Source: Tolypeutes matacus (lineage: Eukaryota; Chordata; Mammalia; Cingulata; Chlamyphoridae). From it: a stretch of DNA of 64,000 nt. The notes beneath the pieces were generated by a model that had not been told where the DNA came from, made no database searches, and worked only from the letters and a program-made list of their open reading frames with translations. Positions 1 through 12,733 of the stretch are shown in pieces. Made by a program: the position numbers and the translations under genes. Positions within the stretch are counted from its first letter, which is position 1, and every line of letters starts with the position of its first letter. The DNA lies in assembly GCA_026826555.1 (NCBI GenBank), contig JAKSZT010054581.1:2610434-2674433 (forward strand), in the 5' to 3' direction.

Positions 1-1945
1 TTTTTTGAATGTCCCAATCCACTAATTATATTTTATTTTGTTTGTTCTTTGTTTAATTATTTGTTTTTTTTCCTTCTCTTTTTTTTTTCCCCTGAGTTTC
101 CTTATGTTTGTCTCTTGCATGTAAGCTTATCACACTTGTTTCTTTTTCCTAGTAAGTGTATTTGATTATTTTATGGACTAAATGTTCAAGGAGGATTTGG
201 ATCACAGAAGGGTTTACAATGGGTACTGCGGGGGATTATTGTGGGGGCTGTCTGGGGGGGCGTTCGTGGGGATTGGTTCAACCGAGTATGCATGAAATAT
301 ATACAAAATCATTCAAAGGATCGGGGGATGGGGCATGGTCACAGTGGGTGGTTAATCACATAATAAATGAGGGAATCTGAATTCCTAGCCTGGAGAGTTC
401 TGCCACAGTCTCCAAGGGAGCAGCAATAGTCCTCTGAGCGTAGGGACAGTGCCTGTCGAAATAGGATGACCCACTGATGCATTTTTTTTTAATTGATGAC
501 TATCCTTGTGAGTCTTTGCTCTTGTAAATGAGACTTAGCTTGCTGTTTTGGGTGCCTAAGGGTTGCCACCTGGGAGCCTCCTTGTTGCTCAAATGTGGCC
601 TCTCTCTAAGCCAAACTCAGCATATGATTGCATTACCTTCCCCCCAACGTGGGACATGACTCTCGGGGATGAGCCTCCCTGGCAACGAGGCATTAATACC
701 AAGTGCCAACTGGCAACACAACTGGAAAAATACCTTGAATAAAAGGGGGAAATTGTAAAGACAAATGAGTACAAGTGGCTAAGAGACTTCAAAGAGAGTC
801 GGGAGGTCATCCCAGAGGTAATTCTTACGCACACCTCAGTAGGAGCTCATAGAACATCTAAGTGCCTATCACCCCACTCAGAGGGTTTCCTGAGAGCTCT
901 GGAGACACCCTGGTCCTATATAAGGGGGGATAGCCCCAGAAACTGATGCCTTATCAGTGGGTTCTATTTTGGAATCTGTACTTCTGAGAGTGACAGAATT
1001 AGACTTAAATAAGTCCTCCCTGCACATGGTTCACCAGTCCCTTCTATTCAAACCTATATGTGATGCTGGAGTTTTTAGGTATACTTCCAGAGACTGGAGC
1101 CTCCCACCTACCTATGTGCCAGGTGTGCATGAAATCTGGGTGGAGCTGCAACTCCTACCCTACAGTTCAATGGACTCATCCAAGTCACCTGGTGGGGAGA
1201 CAACGATGGGCAATGACCATCCCAGGGAATGGAGAGGGCCTGCATCTGCAGGCAGCATCATCCCACCCACCATATCCATGGGATATAAACCCTCTCTCAC
1301 TTGGAGTTGGAGTGTACATCACCATCTTTGACCCCTCAGGATTGGGGGAAGAAATATGGACTAGAGTGGACTTGATGGTATTCTCTTGTTCACATATGGT
1401 GATTCTAGCAATGCAAGAAATTATAACAATGAGGTGGAGCCAGTGGCCACTTGACACTTTTGGGGTAGGTAGGGGATGAGTAGTTGAAATTCAGGGGCTT
1501 CTTTGGGAGTTGGAGGTTGCCCTGACTACTGTTTTGGCAAAGGATGTAGGCCATTTTAAATCAGCACACTCCACTCAGAACCTAGTGGGAGAGAATGTGG
1601 TCTACAGTGTGAACTGTGGTCTATGGTTGGTGGCAAGGCTCCAGGATGTGTAAGTTCATTGAGGGTGGTGGGCCACACTTGTGGGAGATGTTTGTGTGGG
1701 ATGTGGTGGGAGGTGTGGTAGGTGGGCAACACGGGAATCCCAGTGGGTTCTGTGTAATATTTTGGGTAATCTAAGCACCTCTTAAAATATATGTATATAT
1801 ATATATATAAATAACATTTTTGTAATCAAATACACATATATGGATATATATTTATATATCATTTGGCAAATGTTTGTATGTATTGTGAGAATTTTGATTT
1901 TTACCCATAATAAAAAAAAAAAAAGAAAAGAAAAAAAAAAAAAAA
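1..1945 (+). mobile_element. L1 3' UTR fragment (long type-1 tail) with poly(A)
   Basis: This is the 3' end of a LINE-1 whose upstream part lies outside the window. It is collinear with the 3' UTR of the next L1 (about 6695-8605), which continues directly from ORF2, and that is how its identity is known. It contains no convincing protein; short open frames here also occur in the other copies but look non-coding. It carries a TATA-like motif at 915-929, AT-rich dinucleotide runs near 1785-1860, and ends in an A-rich tail at about 1908-1945 after the terminal motif tttacccataat. The next L1 begins immediately after, so the two are in head-to-tail succession. Strong as a repeat call; the subfamily name is not known to me. 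Confidence 0.85.
915..929 (+). promoter_or_regulatory. TATA-like motif inside L1 3' UTR (copy 1)
   Basis: The motif cctatataagggggg is identical in three L1 3' UTR copies (here, 7587-7601 and 35581-35595) although the surrounding sequence differs at many positions. In sense orientation it resembles a core promoter TATA box. Whether it drives transcription is inference. Confidence 0.35.
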
Positions 1946-2130
1946 AGAAGGAACCAGCACTTTAAGAAATACTAAAGGAATCTCTAAAAGTTGAAAGGAA
2001 AAAACAAGGGAAAGAGAGTTGGAGGAGAGTTTAAAAACAACTGAAAAGTCAAAAAGAGAAACAAAACAACATATGACATACATTAACCCAAAGAAAAAAT
2101 GGCTGAAGAAATTCGTTATGAGTAATAACA

Positions 2131-5100
2131 CTGAATGTTAAAGGATTAAATTCACCAATCAAAAGACGCAGATTGGCAGAATGGAAAGAAAATATCATTC
2201 ATCTATATGCTCTCTACAAGAAACCCACCTTCGACCCACGGATTCAAGGAGGCTTAAAGTGAATGGATGGAAAACCATTTCACAAGCTAACAATAGCCAA
2301 AAAAAGGGCAGGAGTAGCTATTCTAATATCAGACAAAACAGACTTTAAATACAAAACTATTGTAAGAGAGAAATATGGACACAACATATTAGTAAAAGGA
2401 GTAATCTCTCAAGAAGATAGAACAATCATCAAAATTTACTCATCTAATCAGGATGCCTCAAAATACGTGCAGCACACTCTGGAAAACCTAAGAGGAGAAA
2501 TAAATGCAACTACAATTATAGCAGGGGATTTCAACACACCATTATCATCATTAGACAGAACATCTAGAAAGAAAATCAATAAAGAAACAAAGGCATTCAA
2601 CAATACATTAGAAAACCTGGACTTAATAGACATATACAGAACACTACACGCAAATGCAGCGGGATTTACATTCTTCTCGTGTGAGCATGGAACATACTCC
2701 AAAATAGACGACATGCTAGGCCACAGAACAAATCTCAATGGATTCAGAAAGATTGAGATTATACAAAGTAATTTCTCAGACCACAACGGAATGATGATGG
2801 AAATCACTAAGGGACAGAGAAACAAATTAGGCACAAGTATATGGAAGTTAAACAGCACACTCTTAGACAAACAGTGGTTCATAGAGGAAATCTCAAAAGA
2901 AATCAGTAACTACCTTGAAACTAATGAAAACGGCAACACAGCATATCAAAATCTATGGGATGCAGTGAAATCAGTCCTGAGAGGGAAGTTCATAGCCATA
3001 AATTCATATATTAAAAAAGAAGAAAGAACTAAAATTGAAGACCTAAATGCACACTTGGAGGAATTGGAAAAAAAACAAAAAACTAAACCAAAAGGAAATA
3101 GAAAGAAGGAAATAACAAAGATCAGAGCAGAACTAAATGAAATAGCGAATAAGAAAGCAATGGAAACAATAAACAAAATCAAAACTTGGTTCTTTGAGAA
3201 TATCAATAAAATTGACAAACCCTTAGCCAGACTAACAAAGAAAAAGAGAGAACAGATGCAAATACATAAAATAAGAAAGGAGCAAGGGGATATCACTACT
3301 GACCCCACAGAAATAAAGAGTATCATAAGAGGATACTTTGAAAAATTATATGCCAACAAGGATGATAATTTAGAAGAAATGGACAAGTTTCTGGAAACCC
3401 ACAAACAGCCTACATTGATGAAAGAAGAAATAAATGAACTCAATAGTCCAATTAAAAGTAAAGAGATAGACTCAGTCTTCAAAAACCTCCCAACTAAGAA
3501 GAGCCCAGGACCACATGGCTTCACAGCTGAATTCTAGCAAACATTCCGGAAAGAATTAACACCAATTCTACTTAAGCTCTTCCAAAAAATAGAAGTAGAA
3601 GGAATATTGCCTAACTCATTCTATAATGCCAAAATTGCCCTAATACCAAAACCAAATATAGATACCACAAGAAAGGAAAATTACAGACCAATTCCTCTAA
3701 TGAACCTAGATGCTAAAATCCTCAACAAAATACTTGTTAATCACATTCAACAGCATATCAAAAGGATTATACACCATGACCAATTGGGTTTCATCCCACG
3801 TATGCAAGGATGGTTCAATATCAGAAAATCAATCAACGTAATACACCACATAAACAGATTGAAAGAAAAAAATTACATGATACTCTCTATAGATGCAGAA
3901 AAAGCATTGAACAAAATACAGCACTCTTTCCTTATAAAAACACTACAAAATATAGGAATAGATGGAATCTTTCTGAATATGATAAAGGGTATATATGAAA
4001 AACCCAAAGCTGAAATCATTTTCAATGGTGAAATCCTAAAAGCCTTCCCTCTGAGATTGGGAATTAAACAAGGATGCCCACTATCACCACTCCTATTTAA
4101 CATTGTCTTAGAAGTAGTTGCGTGAGCACTGAGACAAGAAAAGGAAAAAAATAGGCATCCAGATTGGAAAAGAAGAAGTAAAAATATCATTATTTGCAGA
4201 TGACATGATCCTATACATAGAAAGCTCTGAGAAATCTACAATAAGGCTTCTAGAACTAATAAAGGAGTTCAGTAATGTTGCAGGCTATAAGATCAATGCT
4301 CAAAAATCAGTAGCATTTTTGTACACCAATAACGAGCAAACTGAGGAGGAAATCAGGAAACAAATACAATTTACAATAGTAACTAAAAGAATAAAATACC
4401 TAGGAATAAATTTAACTAAAGATGTAAAGGACTTATATACAGAAAACAACACAACACTGTTAAAGGAAATCAAAGACTTAAATAAATGGAAAAATATTCC
4501 CTGTTCATGGATAGGAAGACTAAATATCATCAAGATGTCTATCCTACCAATCTAATCTACAGATTTAATGCAATCTCAATAAAAGTCGACACTGTATTTT
4601 TTAAGGAACTGGAAAAACTAACCACAAAATATATTTGGAGAGTCAAGAGGCCCCGAATTGCCAAAGACTTATTGAAAAAGAAAAATGAAGTTGGAGGTAT
4701 CACACTACCTGACATTAAAACATAGTACAAAGCTACAGTGATCAAAACTCCGTGGTATTGGCACAAGGATAGACCTACTGACCAATGGAATCAAATTGAG
4801 TGTTCTGATATAGATCCTCACATATACAGTCATCTGATATTTGACAAGGCCACGAAGCCCACTCAGTTGGGAGAGAATGGCCTCTTTAACAAGTGGTGCT
4901 TGGAGAACTGGATATCCATATCCAAAAGAATGAGAGAAGAATAACATCTCACATCTTATATAAAAATCAACTCAAGATGGATCAAAGATCTAAAAATAAG
5001 AGCCAGAACCATAAAGAACTGGGAATATAATGTAGGGAAGCATCTACAGAACCTTGTAATAGAAAATGGTTTCATGAAATTCACACCCAAAGCACGAGCA

Positions 5101-5909
5101 GCAAGAGAAAAATTAGATAAATGGATCTCATCAAAATTAAAAACTTCTGCATCTCAAAGGACGTTATTGAGAAAATAAAAAGGCAGCCTACACAATGGGA
5201 GAAAATATTTGGCAACCATATATCTGATAGGAGCCTAATAGCCTGCATATATAAAGAAATCCAACACCTTGAAAATAAAAGGACAAACAAGCCATTTAAA
5301 AAATCGGCAAGTGACCTGAAAAAACACTTCTCCAAGGAAGAAATACAAATGGCTAAAAAGGACATGAAAAAATGCTCAACATCGCTTGCTATCAGGGAAA
5401 TGCAAATCAAAACTACAATGAGATACCACCTTACACCCCTCCAAATGGCAGCTATTAAAAAAACAGTAGACACTAAATGTTGGAGAGGATGTGGAGGAAT
5501 AGGAACCCTCATCCACTGCTGGTGGGACTGCAGTATGGTCTGGGCACTCTGGAGTACAGTTTGGCGGTTTCTCAGAAAACTAGCAATAGATCTTCTGTAT
5601 GATCCAGCAATTCCACTGCTGAGTATATACACAGAAGAAATGAAAGCAAAGACACAAACAAATATATGCACACCAATGTTCATAGCAGCATTGTTCACCA
5701 TTGCCAAAAGTTGGAATCAGCCCCAGTGCCCATCAACAGATGAATGGATAAGCAAAATGTGGTACATACATACAATGGAATATTACTCAGCTGTAAGAAG
5801 GAATAAAGTGCTAACACATGGAATAACGTGGATGAATCTTGAAGACCTTATGTTGAGTGAAGCAAGCCAGGCACTGAAGGACGAGCAGTATATGACCTTA
5901 CTGATATGA
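2131..5909 (+). pseudogene. L1 ORF2 (endonuclease-reverse transcriptase), broken by stops and frameshifts
   Basis: In family terms ORF2p nicks genomic DNA and reverse transcribes L1 RNA at the nick. Visible here in order: an endonuclease domain with QETHL (2214-2231, shifted frame), GDFNTP (2524-2541) and SDH (2776-2784); the longest open block, 2263-3537, ends in a stop replacing a Tyr codon after TAEF; reverse transcriptase continues in the same frame from 3538 to 4125; the FADD catalytic box is intact at 4193-4204 but in a shifted frame; then blocks 4205-4555 and about 4553-4944 with an internal stop at 4723; and a final open block 5121-5909 with the C-terminal CCHC (Cys 5478, Cys 5490, His 5514, Cys 5529). 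Frameshifts lie near 2260, 4150, 4553 and 5115. The length matches a normal ORF2 of about 1270 codons. The product cannot be made in one piece. Confidence 0.92.
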
Positions 5910-6625
5910 ACTGAGGAAAGTGAGCAGTCTCTGAGAACCATTGTCTGAAAGATAGGTTAACAAGGGAGAGTAAGAGAAGAGCAGGCTTTGAGCCATCACC
6001 CATATGGACATAATCTATGGTAAAGGAATAGAGTGTGGTTGCATGTTGGGGTAAGGGGCAGAAGAGTGGTGGTGTTCCTGGGTTTGGTGGCCCAGCGCTG
6101 GTGGGTGGGTGGATTAAGAAGGGCAGGTTCAAATTCCCAGGGCATGTAACTGTGAATCTTGACATTCCATGGCTCAAGATAGGGTGGTGTCATGTGCCCT
6201 GGGGGGCTGGGGGGAAGGGAACAGTCAAGATCTAATGGAGTGTTTGGTGGACATGGGAAAGGCTTATCATTACCTTATAGTAATGGACACAGGGCATGGT
6301 AAATATCATCAAAATTATTAACCTGTATCGTCTCTATTTTAAACTATACTGTAAATCATTGACAATGTTTAGTTGCTACATTTTGCTATCTGTATAACAG
6401 TTAAAACAATGCTAACATCCAACAAAGAAAAAGGGGGAGGTTTAATATGGGGTGGGGAAGGGGGGGTTGTTTGGTACCTGGGAGTCTCTGGTACTCCATG
6501 TGTGACTTTGCTGTGACCTAAATCTTCTTTGAAAATTAAATGAAAAATTGGGAGACAATGGGGATTGAGAGGGGAAAGGTGTCACAGCACACTGGACATC
6601 CGATAACACAATGATAAAAGGAAAA

Positions 6626-6656
<31 letters not shown>

Positions 6657-8608
6657 TATTTTTTTACAGGCATTTCTTTTGCTCTTTTCGCCATTTTTCT
6701 GAATGTCCCAATCCGCTAATTATATTTTGTTTTGTTTTGTTTTTGTTTATTTGTTGTTGTTGTTTCCCCCTGAGTTTCCTTATGTTTGTCTCTTGCATGT
6801 AAGCTTATCGTTGTTTCTTTTTCCTATTAAGTGTATTTGATTATTTTATGGACTGCATGTACATGGAGGATTTGGATCACAGAAGGGTTACAATGGGTAC
6901 TGCAGGGGATTATTGGTGGGGGGTGTCTGGGAGGGGTGTTCATGGGAGATAGTTCATCCGAATATACATGTAAGATATACAAAATTGTTCAAAAGATCGA
7001 AAGATGGGGCATGGTCACGATGGGTGGACAATCACAATAAATGTGGGAATCTGAATTCCTAGTCTGGAGAGCTCTGCCACTGTCTCCAAGGGAGCAGCAA
7101 TAGTCCTCTGAGTGCAGGGACAGTGTCTGTCAAAAGAGGGTGACCCACTGAGGAGTTCTTTTTATTGATGACTACCCTTGTGAGTCTTTGCTCTTGTAAC
7201 TGAGACTTAGCTTGTTGTTGTGGGGTGCCTAAGGGTTGCCACCTGAGAGCCTCCTTGTTGCTCAAATGTGGCCTCTCTCTAGGCCAAACTCAGCATATGA
7301 ATGCATTACCTTCCCCCCAACGTGGGACATGACTCCCGGGGATGAGCTTCCCTGGCAATGAGGCATTAATACCAAGTGCCAACTGGCAACACAACTGGAA
7401 AATGACCTTGAATAGGAGGGGGAAAAGGTAAAGACAAATGAGTTCAAGTGGCTAAGAGACTTCAAACAGAGTCGGGAGGTCATCCCAAAAGTATCTCTTA
7501 TGCACACCTCAGTAGGAGCTCATAGAACATCAAAGTGCCTATCACCCCACACAGAGGGGCTCCTGAGAGCTCTGGAGAACCCAGGTCCTATATAAGGGGG
7601 GATAGCCCCAGAGACTGGCGCCTTATCAGTGGGCTCTATTTTGGAATCTGTGCTCCTGAAAGTGACAGAATTGGACTCAAATAATCCTCCCTGCACATGG
7701 TTCATCAGTCCCTTCTATTCAAACCTATATGTGATGCTGGAGTTTTTAGGTATACTTCCAGAGACTGGAGCCTCTGGCCTAACTATGTGCCAGGTGTGCA
7801 TTGAATCTCAGTGGAGCTGCAACTCCTACCCTACAGCTCAATGGACTCATCCAAGTCACCTGGCGAGGAGACAACAATGGGCAACTGCCATCCCAGGGAA
7901 TGGAGAGGGCCTGCATCTGCAGGCAGGATCATCCCACCTCCTATATCCGTGGAATACAAGCCCTCTCTCACTTGGAGGTGGATTGGACATCACCATCCCA
8001 GTCCCCTCAGGATCGGGGGTAGAACTATGGACTAGAGTGGACTTGATGGTATTCTGTTGTACACATATGGTGATTCTAGCAATGGAAGAAATTATAATAA
8101 TGAGGTGGAGCCAATGGCCACTTGACACTTTTGGGGCAGGGTGGGGATGAGCAGTTGAAATACAGGGGCTTCTTTCGGATTTGGAGGTTTTCCTGAGTAC
8201 CGTTGTGGCAATGGATGTAGGCCTTTTTAAATCAGCACACACCACCCAGAACTGTGTGGGAAAAAGTGTGATCTACGATGTGAACTGTGGTCTATGGTTG
8301 GTGGCAAGGCCCCAGGTTGTGTAAGTCCATTGAGCTTGCTGGGCCACACTTGTGGGAGATGTTTGTGTGGGATGTGGTGGGAGGTGTAGGAGGTGGGCAA
8401 TATGGGAATCCCAGTGGGTTCCGTGTAGTAATTTGGGTAATCTAAGCACCTCTTAAAATATATTTATATATATATATATAAATAACATTTTTGTAAGCAA
8501 ATGTACATATATGCATATATATTTATATATGATTTTACTAATATTGGTATATATTGTGAACATTTTGATTTTTACCCAGAATATAAATTAAATAAATAAT
8601 AAAAAAAA
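5910..8608 (+). other. Type-1 long L1 3' UTR
   Basis: This sequence follows the ORF2 stop directly. The first part (5910-6660) has a G-rich polypurine tract at 6432-6470 and a (TA)n run at 6636-6660. The second part (6661-8608) is shared with 1-1945 and with the insertion at 34074-36468, which also contains the first part in the same order; the long form is therefore a fixed property of this L1 lineage and not a chance neighbour. It contains the conserved TATA-like motif at 7587-7601 and ends in AT-rich runs plus an A-rich tail. Confidence 0.8.
7587..7601 (+). promoter_or_regulatory. TATA-like motif inside L1 3' UTR (copy 2)
   Basis: Same motif and same position within the 3' UTR as the one at 915-929. 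About 30-40 bases downstream all copies share gccttatcagtggg, the region where a transcription start would fall if the box worked. Function is not shown by sequence alone. Confidence 0.35.
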
Positions 8609-9903
8609 GGAAATGGTCTTTCATCTCAAAAGCAAGCTGTCCCTATAAAAGGCTTCATTTAGCACCTGCAAGTCTGCACTTAACAACTTTAAGCAAAAGA
8701 ATGTCAGTCACCTTCTATTATTATTGAAGTGGGCCTGGGTAATGTCTCAAAAATACATGCTGTTAGTAAGGATGTAAAAAGCTCATATTTTATTTACTTA
8801 TTCTTGGATTTACCAGGGGCACAGAAACTGCTATCTGTTCATATAAATGTAAAATATCCGTTATTTTAAATCATTATTTAGAAACATTTACAATGACATT
8901 CCAAAAATCACAAAACCATATTTTTGCTATTTTGACTCATATGATTTAGCTTTTATTTATTCCACTTCATTTTAAAAATAAACAATGAGAATGAGTAGGA
9001 AGAATTATAGTGAAAAAGTTTGAGAATACCTTACCTGCTGTCAGTGATGTCTAAAGCAATGCTAGCTATGACTAGAAAGGCAGGACTTTCACCTACTAGT
9101 AAACTGCCCTTGAACACTTACAAGTGGGGCACATCACAGCAGCCTATGTGTGTATTAAAAATTGCTTGAAAGGAAAGAAAAAGTATCACAGAAGTTCACA
9201 GCAGCAGTCTCAATAGATGCCTAAGAGATTTCAATTCATCTTGGCCTCATCATCCTCTACACAGCTTTCCACTCAGCCCTGAAAATAGGAAAATGTTTGA
9301 CGGACCTCTGTTGGATTTTTTCAGACTTTCTGCATTGACAGGATGACAAATCAATATTTATTTCATACTAACAAGCTGCTCAAGGTCTCAGTAGAAAATA
9401 TTGTAGAGAATGCAGGAAGATACAGTAATAAACAGCTGTCTGGTTGTGAGGAAAACATGAATTTACTGGAAACAGGTCCAAAGTAAAAGGTGACTTAAAT
9501 CCATGAACTGCTCAGGTGCCCATATCAACTACTAACTTTACAGACATGTAATAAAGAATCTCTTTTCCTAAAAGGTCTGATAGGATAGATCCTTTTCAGT
9601 CTAGCAAGCATAGAGACTGACTCAATAATTTAATTAATGCATTTGCTAAGACACATGTTGGCTCATTTCCAAGGCGTTTGTTTCATTTACATCCAAAAGT
9701 ACAAATAGAGGATGAACATTCCTGTCTACTTATTAGAAAACTTCTCTACCTAATAGAAATAAGCAACATGTAATTGTTTACAAAAGTTATACAGATGATT
9801 ACATAGGATGAGATTCTGCTGTTGATGAGGTAGTAACTAAGCCAAAAACTCAGAGCCTTTTCCAAGGAGGTGCTGAACTGATGAAGACATACCTACGGGC
9901 ATA
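8609..9903. other. Non-coding interval, no recognised feature
   Basis: AT-rich sequence on the downstream side of the FBXW8-like exons (those exons are on the minus strand). I see no convincing exon, RNA gene or known repeat. Old degraded repeats could be missed by eye. Confidence 0.5.
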
Positions 9904-10353
9904 TGTGATAGTTAGGCTAATGTGTCAACTCAACCAGGTAATTGTGTCCAGCTGTTTGGTCCAGCAAGCACTTGGCTAATTGTAATACAAGAATATTTAT
10001 GGACTTTGGTCATCAGTGAATTTACTGGGTGGATGGCTGATTACATCTGCATCAATCAAGGAGATTGCTGTCAGCAATGGGTGACACTTTAACCCAATCA
10101 GTTGAATATTTTAAAAGGGGAAGTGATTTCAACATTCCAAGAGAATTTTCCAGCTCATCTTTGGACAGCCAACTTCTCCCAGAAACTCATCAAGGATCTT
10201 CATTACTTTCATCAGAGCCTCTGATTTGCAGACTGCCTGTGGAACCTGGACTTGTGCATCCCCACAGTCACAAGAGAGACTTTTATAGAATCTCATATTA
10301 TTGACAGATATCTCCTGTTGATTCTGTTTCCCTAGAGAACCCTGACTAATACA
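9904..10353 (+). mobile_element. Solo LTR, ERVL/MaLR-like, 450 bp
   Basis: The block begins TGTGATAG and ends CTAATACA, the TG...CA termini of a retroviral LTR. It is flanked by gcata (9899-9903) and acata (10354-10358), a 5-bp target duplication with one mismatch, as expected for ERVL/MaLR elements. A second copy lies in the opposite orientation at 37795-38219. No internal region is adjacent, so it is a solo LTR. The exact subfamily is not assigned. Confidence 0.75.
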
Positions 10354-10358
10354 ACATA

Positions 10359-11780
10359 TAAATTTACTTACAGAGGATAATAGCATTTTACCCAATATAA
10401 AGGAGAAAATAGTTTTTTTTCTTTAACATGATCAACAATAATTTTGAATTTAACTACAGAAATTAATAAATTTACTACTTATTTAATCTCATAGAGAAGG
10501 AAAAGTCCTCCAATCAGTGGTTATTCAGCTTAACTAAATCCATTCAAACTAGCTTAATTACAAATACTAGCTTACAGGATATACAATATGATTAACTAAT
10601 TTAAAGAAAATGGAGAAGACAGGAAAGGATAACTGACTTGAAAAAAAAACAAGCAGTTCTATAGATTATATATCCTGGCTTATTTCTATATGACACAAAT
10701 ATAAAATTTTGGGGGGTTGGCTAATACTTGACATATATCTTTCTCTGATATGTTAATAATCACCTTCATTAATTTTATATTAATGATGAAATTCTAAGGA
10801 TTGCACAGCAAATAAAATAGATATTTTAATTCAATATATAAAATCCCTTTATATACCACTTCATGTTTTGTGTCCAATATTTCCTCTAGATCTGACTGAA
10901 ATATTCAGAATAGAAGCTGCCAAGGTCTGGGCTGTATGAGTTTAGCTATTATAAGCAGTCTGTTTTTCAGGATTTTTTAAAGCTCTCTAATTTTTTTTGC
11001 CTTATCACATGAACATCATGTTGTAACACTTTGACCAAGGCCTGAAACATACTGGAGAGAATATTGGCTCATATAGAAGTCATAAATAAAGACAAAGAAG
11101 TCATAACATAAAAATATGCAGATACTAGCAAATCATTTTTTATTAGGATTTATTAGGATTACTATGATTGTATTTATTCTGGAATGAAATGGGCTGCTCT
11201 TTACTTTTTATCAGTATGGGGTAGAAGCTCTCTTAAATGACCTTCAGTTAACCAGCTTGCTGGATTAATCAGAGCTCTCCAATAAGCTTCAGTATACAAA
11301 TTGATATGTTAGGGACATATCAATGAATGCTTGCAGCAGACAGGCTACTTTTAATCATGCCACAGCACATCTACTCCTACCAGTTGAGCTGATGCCAAAA
11401 TCAGTTCTATATATTCCTAAGCATGTATATAATTACTGTAACAATTTTAGTAATATTTATTTATTACACAAACTGATAAAATATGAGTGTAGAAAGTTAT
11501 TTCTATTTATTCAAACTGAGTTAGAAATGCTTTGTGAGAACTTGATAAAGACAATTTGAGTAAAATTCAATTAAATTACCTATGGGCAAGACAACTGTAA
11601 TGGATTAAAAACATTGTAAAAAATCTAGCATTTGCTTCACAAGAGTCTTTACATTTTCACCTTTGGGAAATCAGTACGTAATAACCCATACAACATCTAT
11701 GTGTGCCTAAAAAAAAATCTACCCCTAGCTCTCAATGGGTAGAGCTCTGTGCCTCAGTGCATGGCTTTGTGACCTGAGAG
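10359..11780. other. Non-coding interval, no recognised feature
   Basis: AT-rich sequence with short direct repeats (for example tttattaggattta near 11140-11158). No exon with splice sites and no repeat family that I can name. Confidence 0.45.
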
Positions 11781-12720
11781 ACAGCTAGAGAGATGTTCAG
11801 ACAGTTTTCAATCTTTTGCCAGTTCAAGTAATGATGCAATAAATAATGGTGCATGTAAGTCAATTTTTCATGTCTAGGCTTTATTCTCAGAAGTGAAATT
11901 GCTGGATCAAAGCCTAGACATAACTATAATTTTGATAGTTGTTGTTTAAGTCTACTCTTCCCCAAAATAGTACCAAATTATACAACCACAATACTATTTA
12001 TCTACAGCCTTACAAAACATCAATCTTGTATTTTAGTGTAGTTTATTTTTTAGGGTATATTTAAGTCTCATTTCTCTTATTATAAATGAAGTTGAGCATC
12101 AAGTTTATGAAATATTTCTATGTCCTTTGTCAACTTTTATATTTTCCTTAGTGATTTATGAGTTTATATATTAGGGAGATTATATTTGTCTAAGATATAT
12201 ATCTCAATTTTTCATAACTGTTATTTTTATTTTTACAGTAATTATAACCTTATAATAGATTTTAACATCTGATAGGGCTGTCTCTATTACCCTTCACTTT
12301 CAGATTTTTCCTGTTAATTTTTGCTTGTTTTGTTTTCCTTGTGAACTTCATATTCACCTTGTCTAGAAACCATCTCCCTCAAAATTTCCCATCAGTGATT
12401 TTATTTGGACCATGTTAAATTTTATTTGTATCATGTTAACATTTTAGGATATTCAGCCATTTTACCCACAAAACATGGCATTCCTTTCCATTTGCTTTTA
12501 TGATTCTCAGGACCATTCTTGAAAATATAGATCTTCTTTTACTGATTGTTGCTTGTACATTTAAAGACTGTTGATATAAATGTAGCTTACTGAATGTTCT
12601 TACTTTATACGAGTTTTTCACCTGTTCATTTTTAGTTTCTAGGATTTCAATCATACCTACAATGTCTGATAATGTAATCTCCCATATTCCAGTTTTTATA
12701 CCTATACTTTTTTTCTGTTT
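11781..12720 (-). mobile_element. Old L1M-type fragment, antisense
   Basis: On the plus strand the text has the flavour of antisense ancient L1 3' sequence, including a phrase close to gaaattgctggatcaaa near 11896 and long T-rich runs typical of reverse-complemented L1M 3' ends. No open frame survives. The boundaries are approximate and the older family name is inferred from recall of the motif style. Confidence 0.5.
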
Positions 12721-12733
12721 TCTAATTGCATTG

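Larger units (their letters stand above)
1946..8608 (+). mobile_element. 5'-truncated LINE-1 with most of ORF2 and a 2.7 kb 3' UTR
   Basis: This L1 starts inside the C-terminal end of ORF1 (about 1946-2030), passes through a short inter-ORF spacer, carries ORF2 from about 2131 to 5909, then a 3' UTR to a poly(A)-like end at about 8598-8608. It is the best preserved L1 in the window. The start abuts the A-rich tail of the preceding L1, so a target duplication cannot be distinguished. The 3' UTR is far longer than the few hundred bases usual in primate L1. The ORF2 damage (see its own entry) means it cannot be active by itself. Confidence 0.9.

Noticed and set aside
957..1479. Open frames of 124 and 139 codons in the first L1 tail, also in later copies
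   Set aside because: They lie in the L1 3' UTR, overlap in two frames, and differ in length between copies; no sign of codon-level conservation.
9899..10358. Mirror-image target duplications (gcata/acata) at the two copies of one LTR family
   Set aside because: Both fit a 5-bp duplication with one mismatch; the resemblance between sites is probably an AT-rich target preference and chance, as the second is explained by its L1 host sequence.
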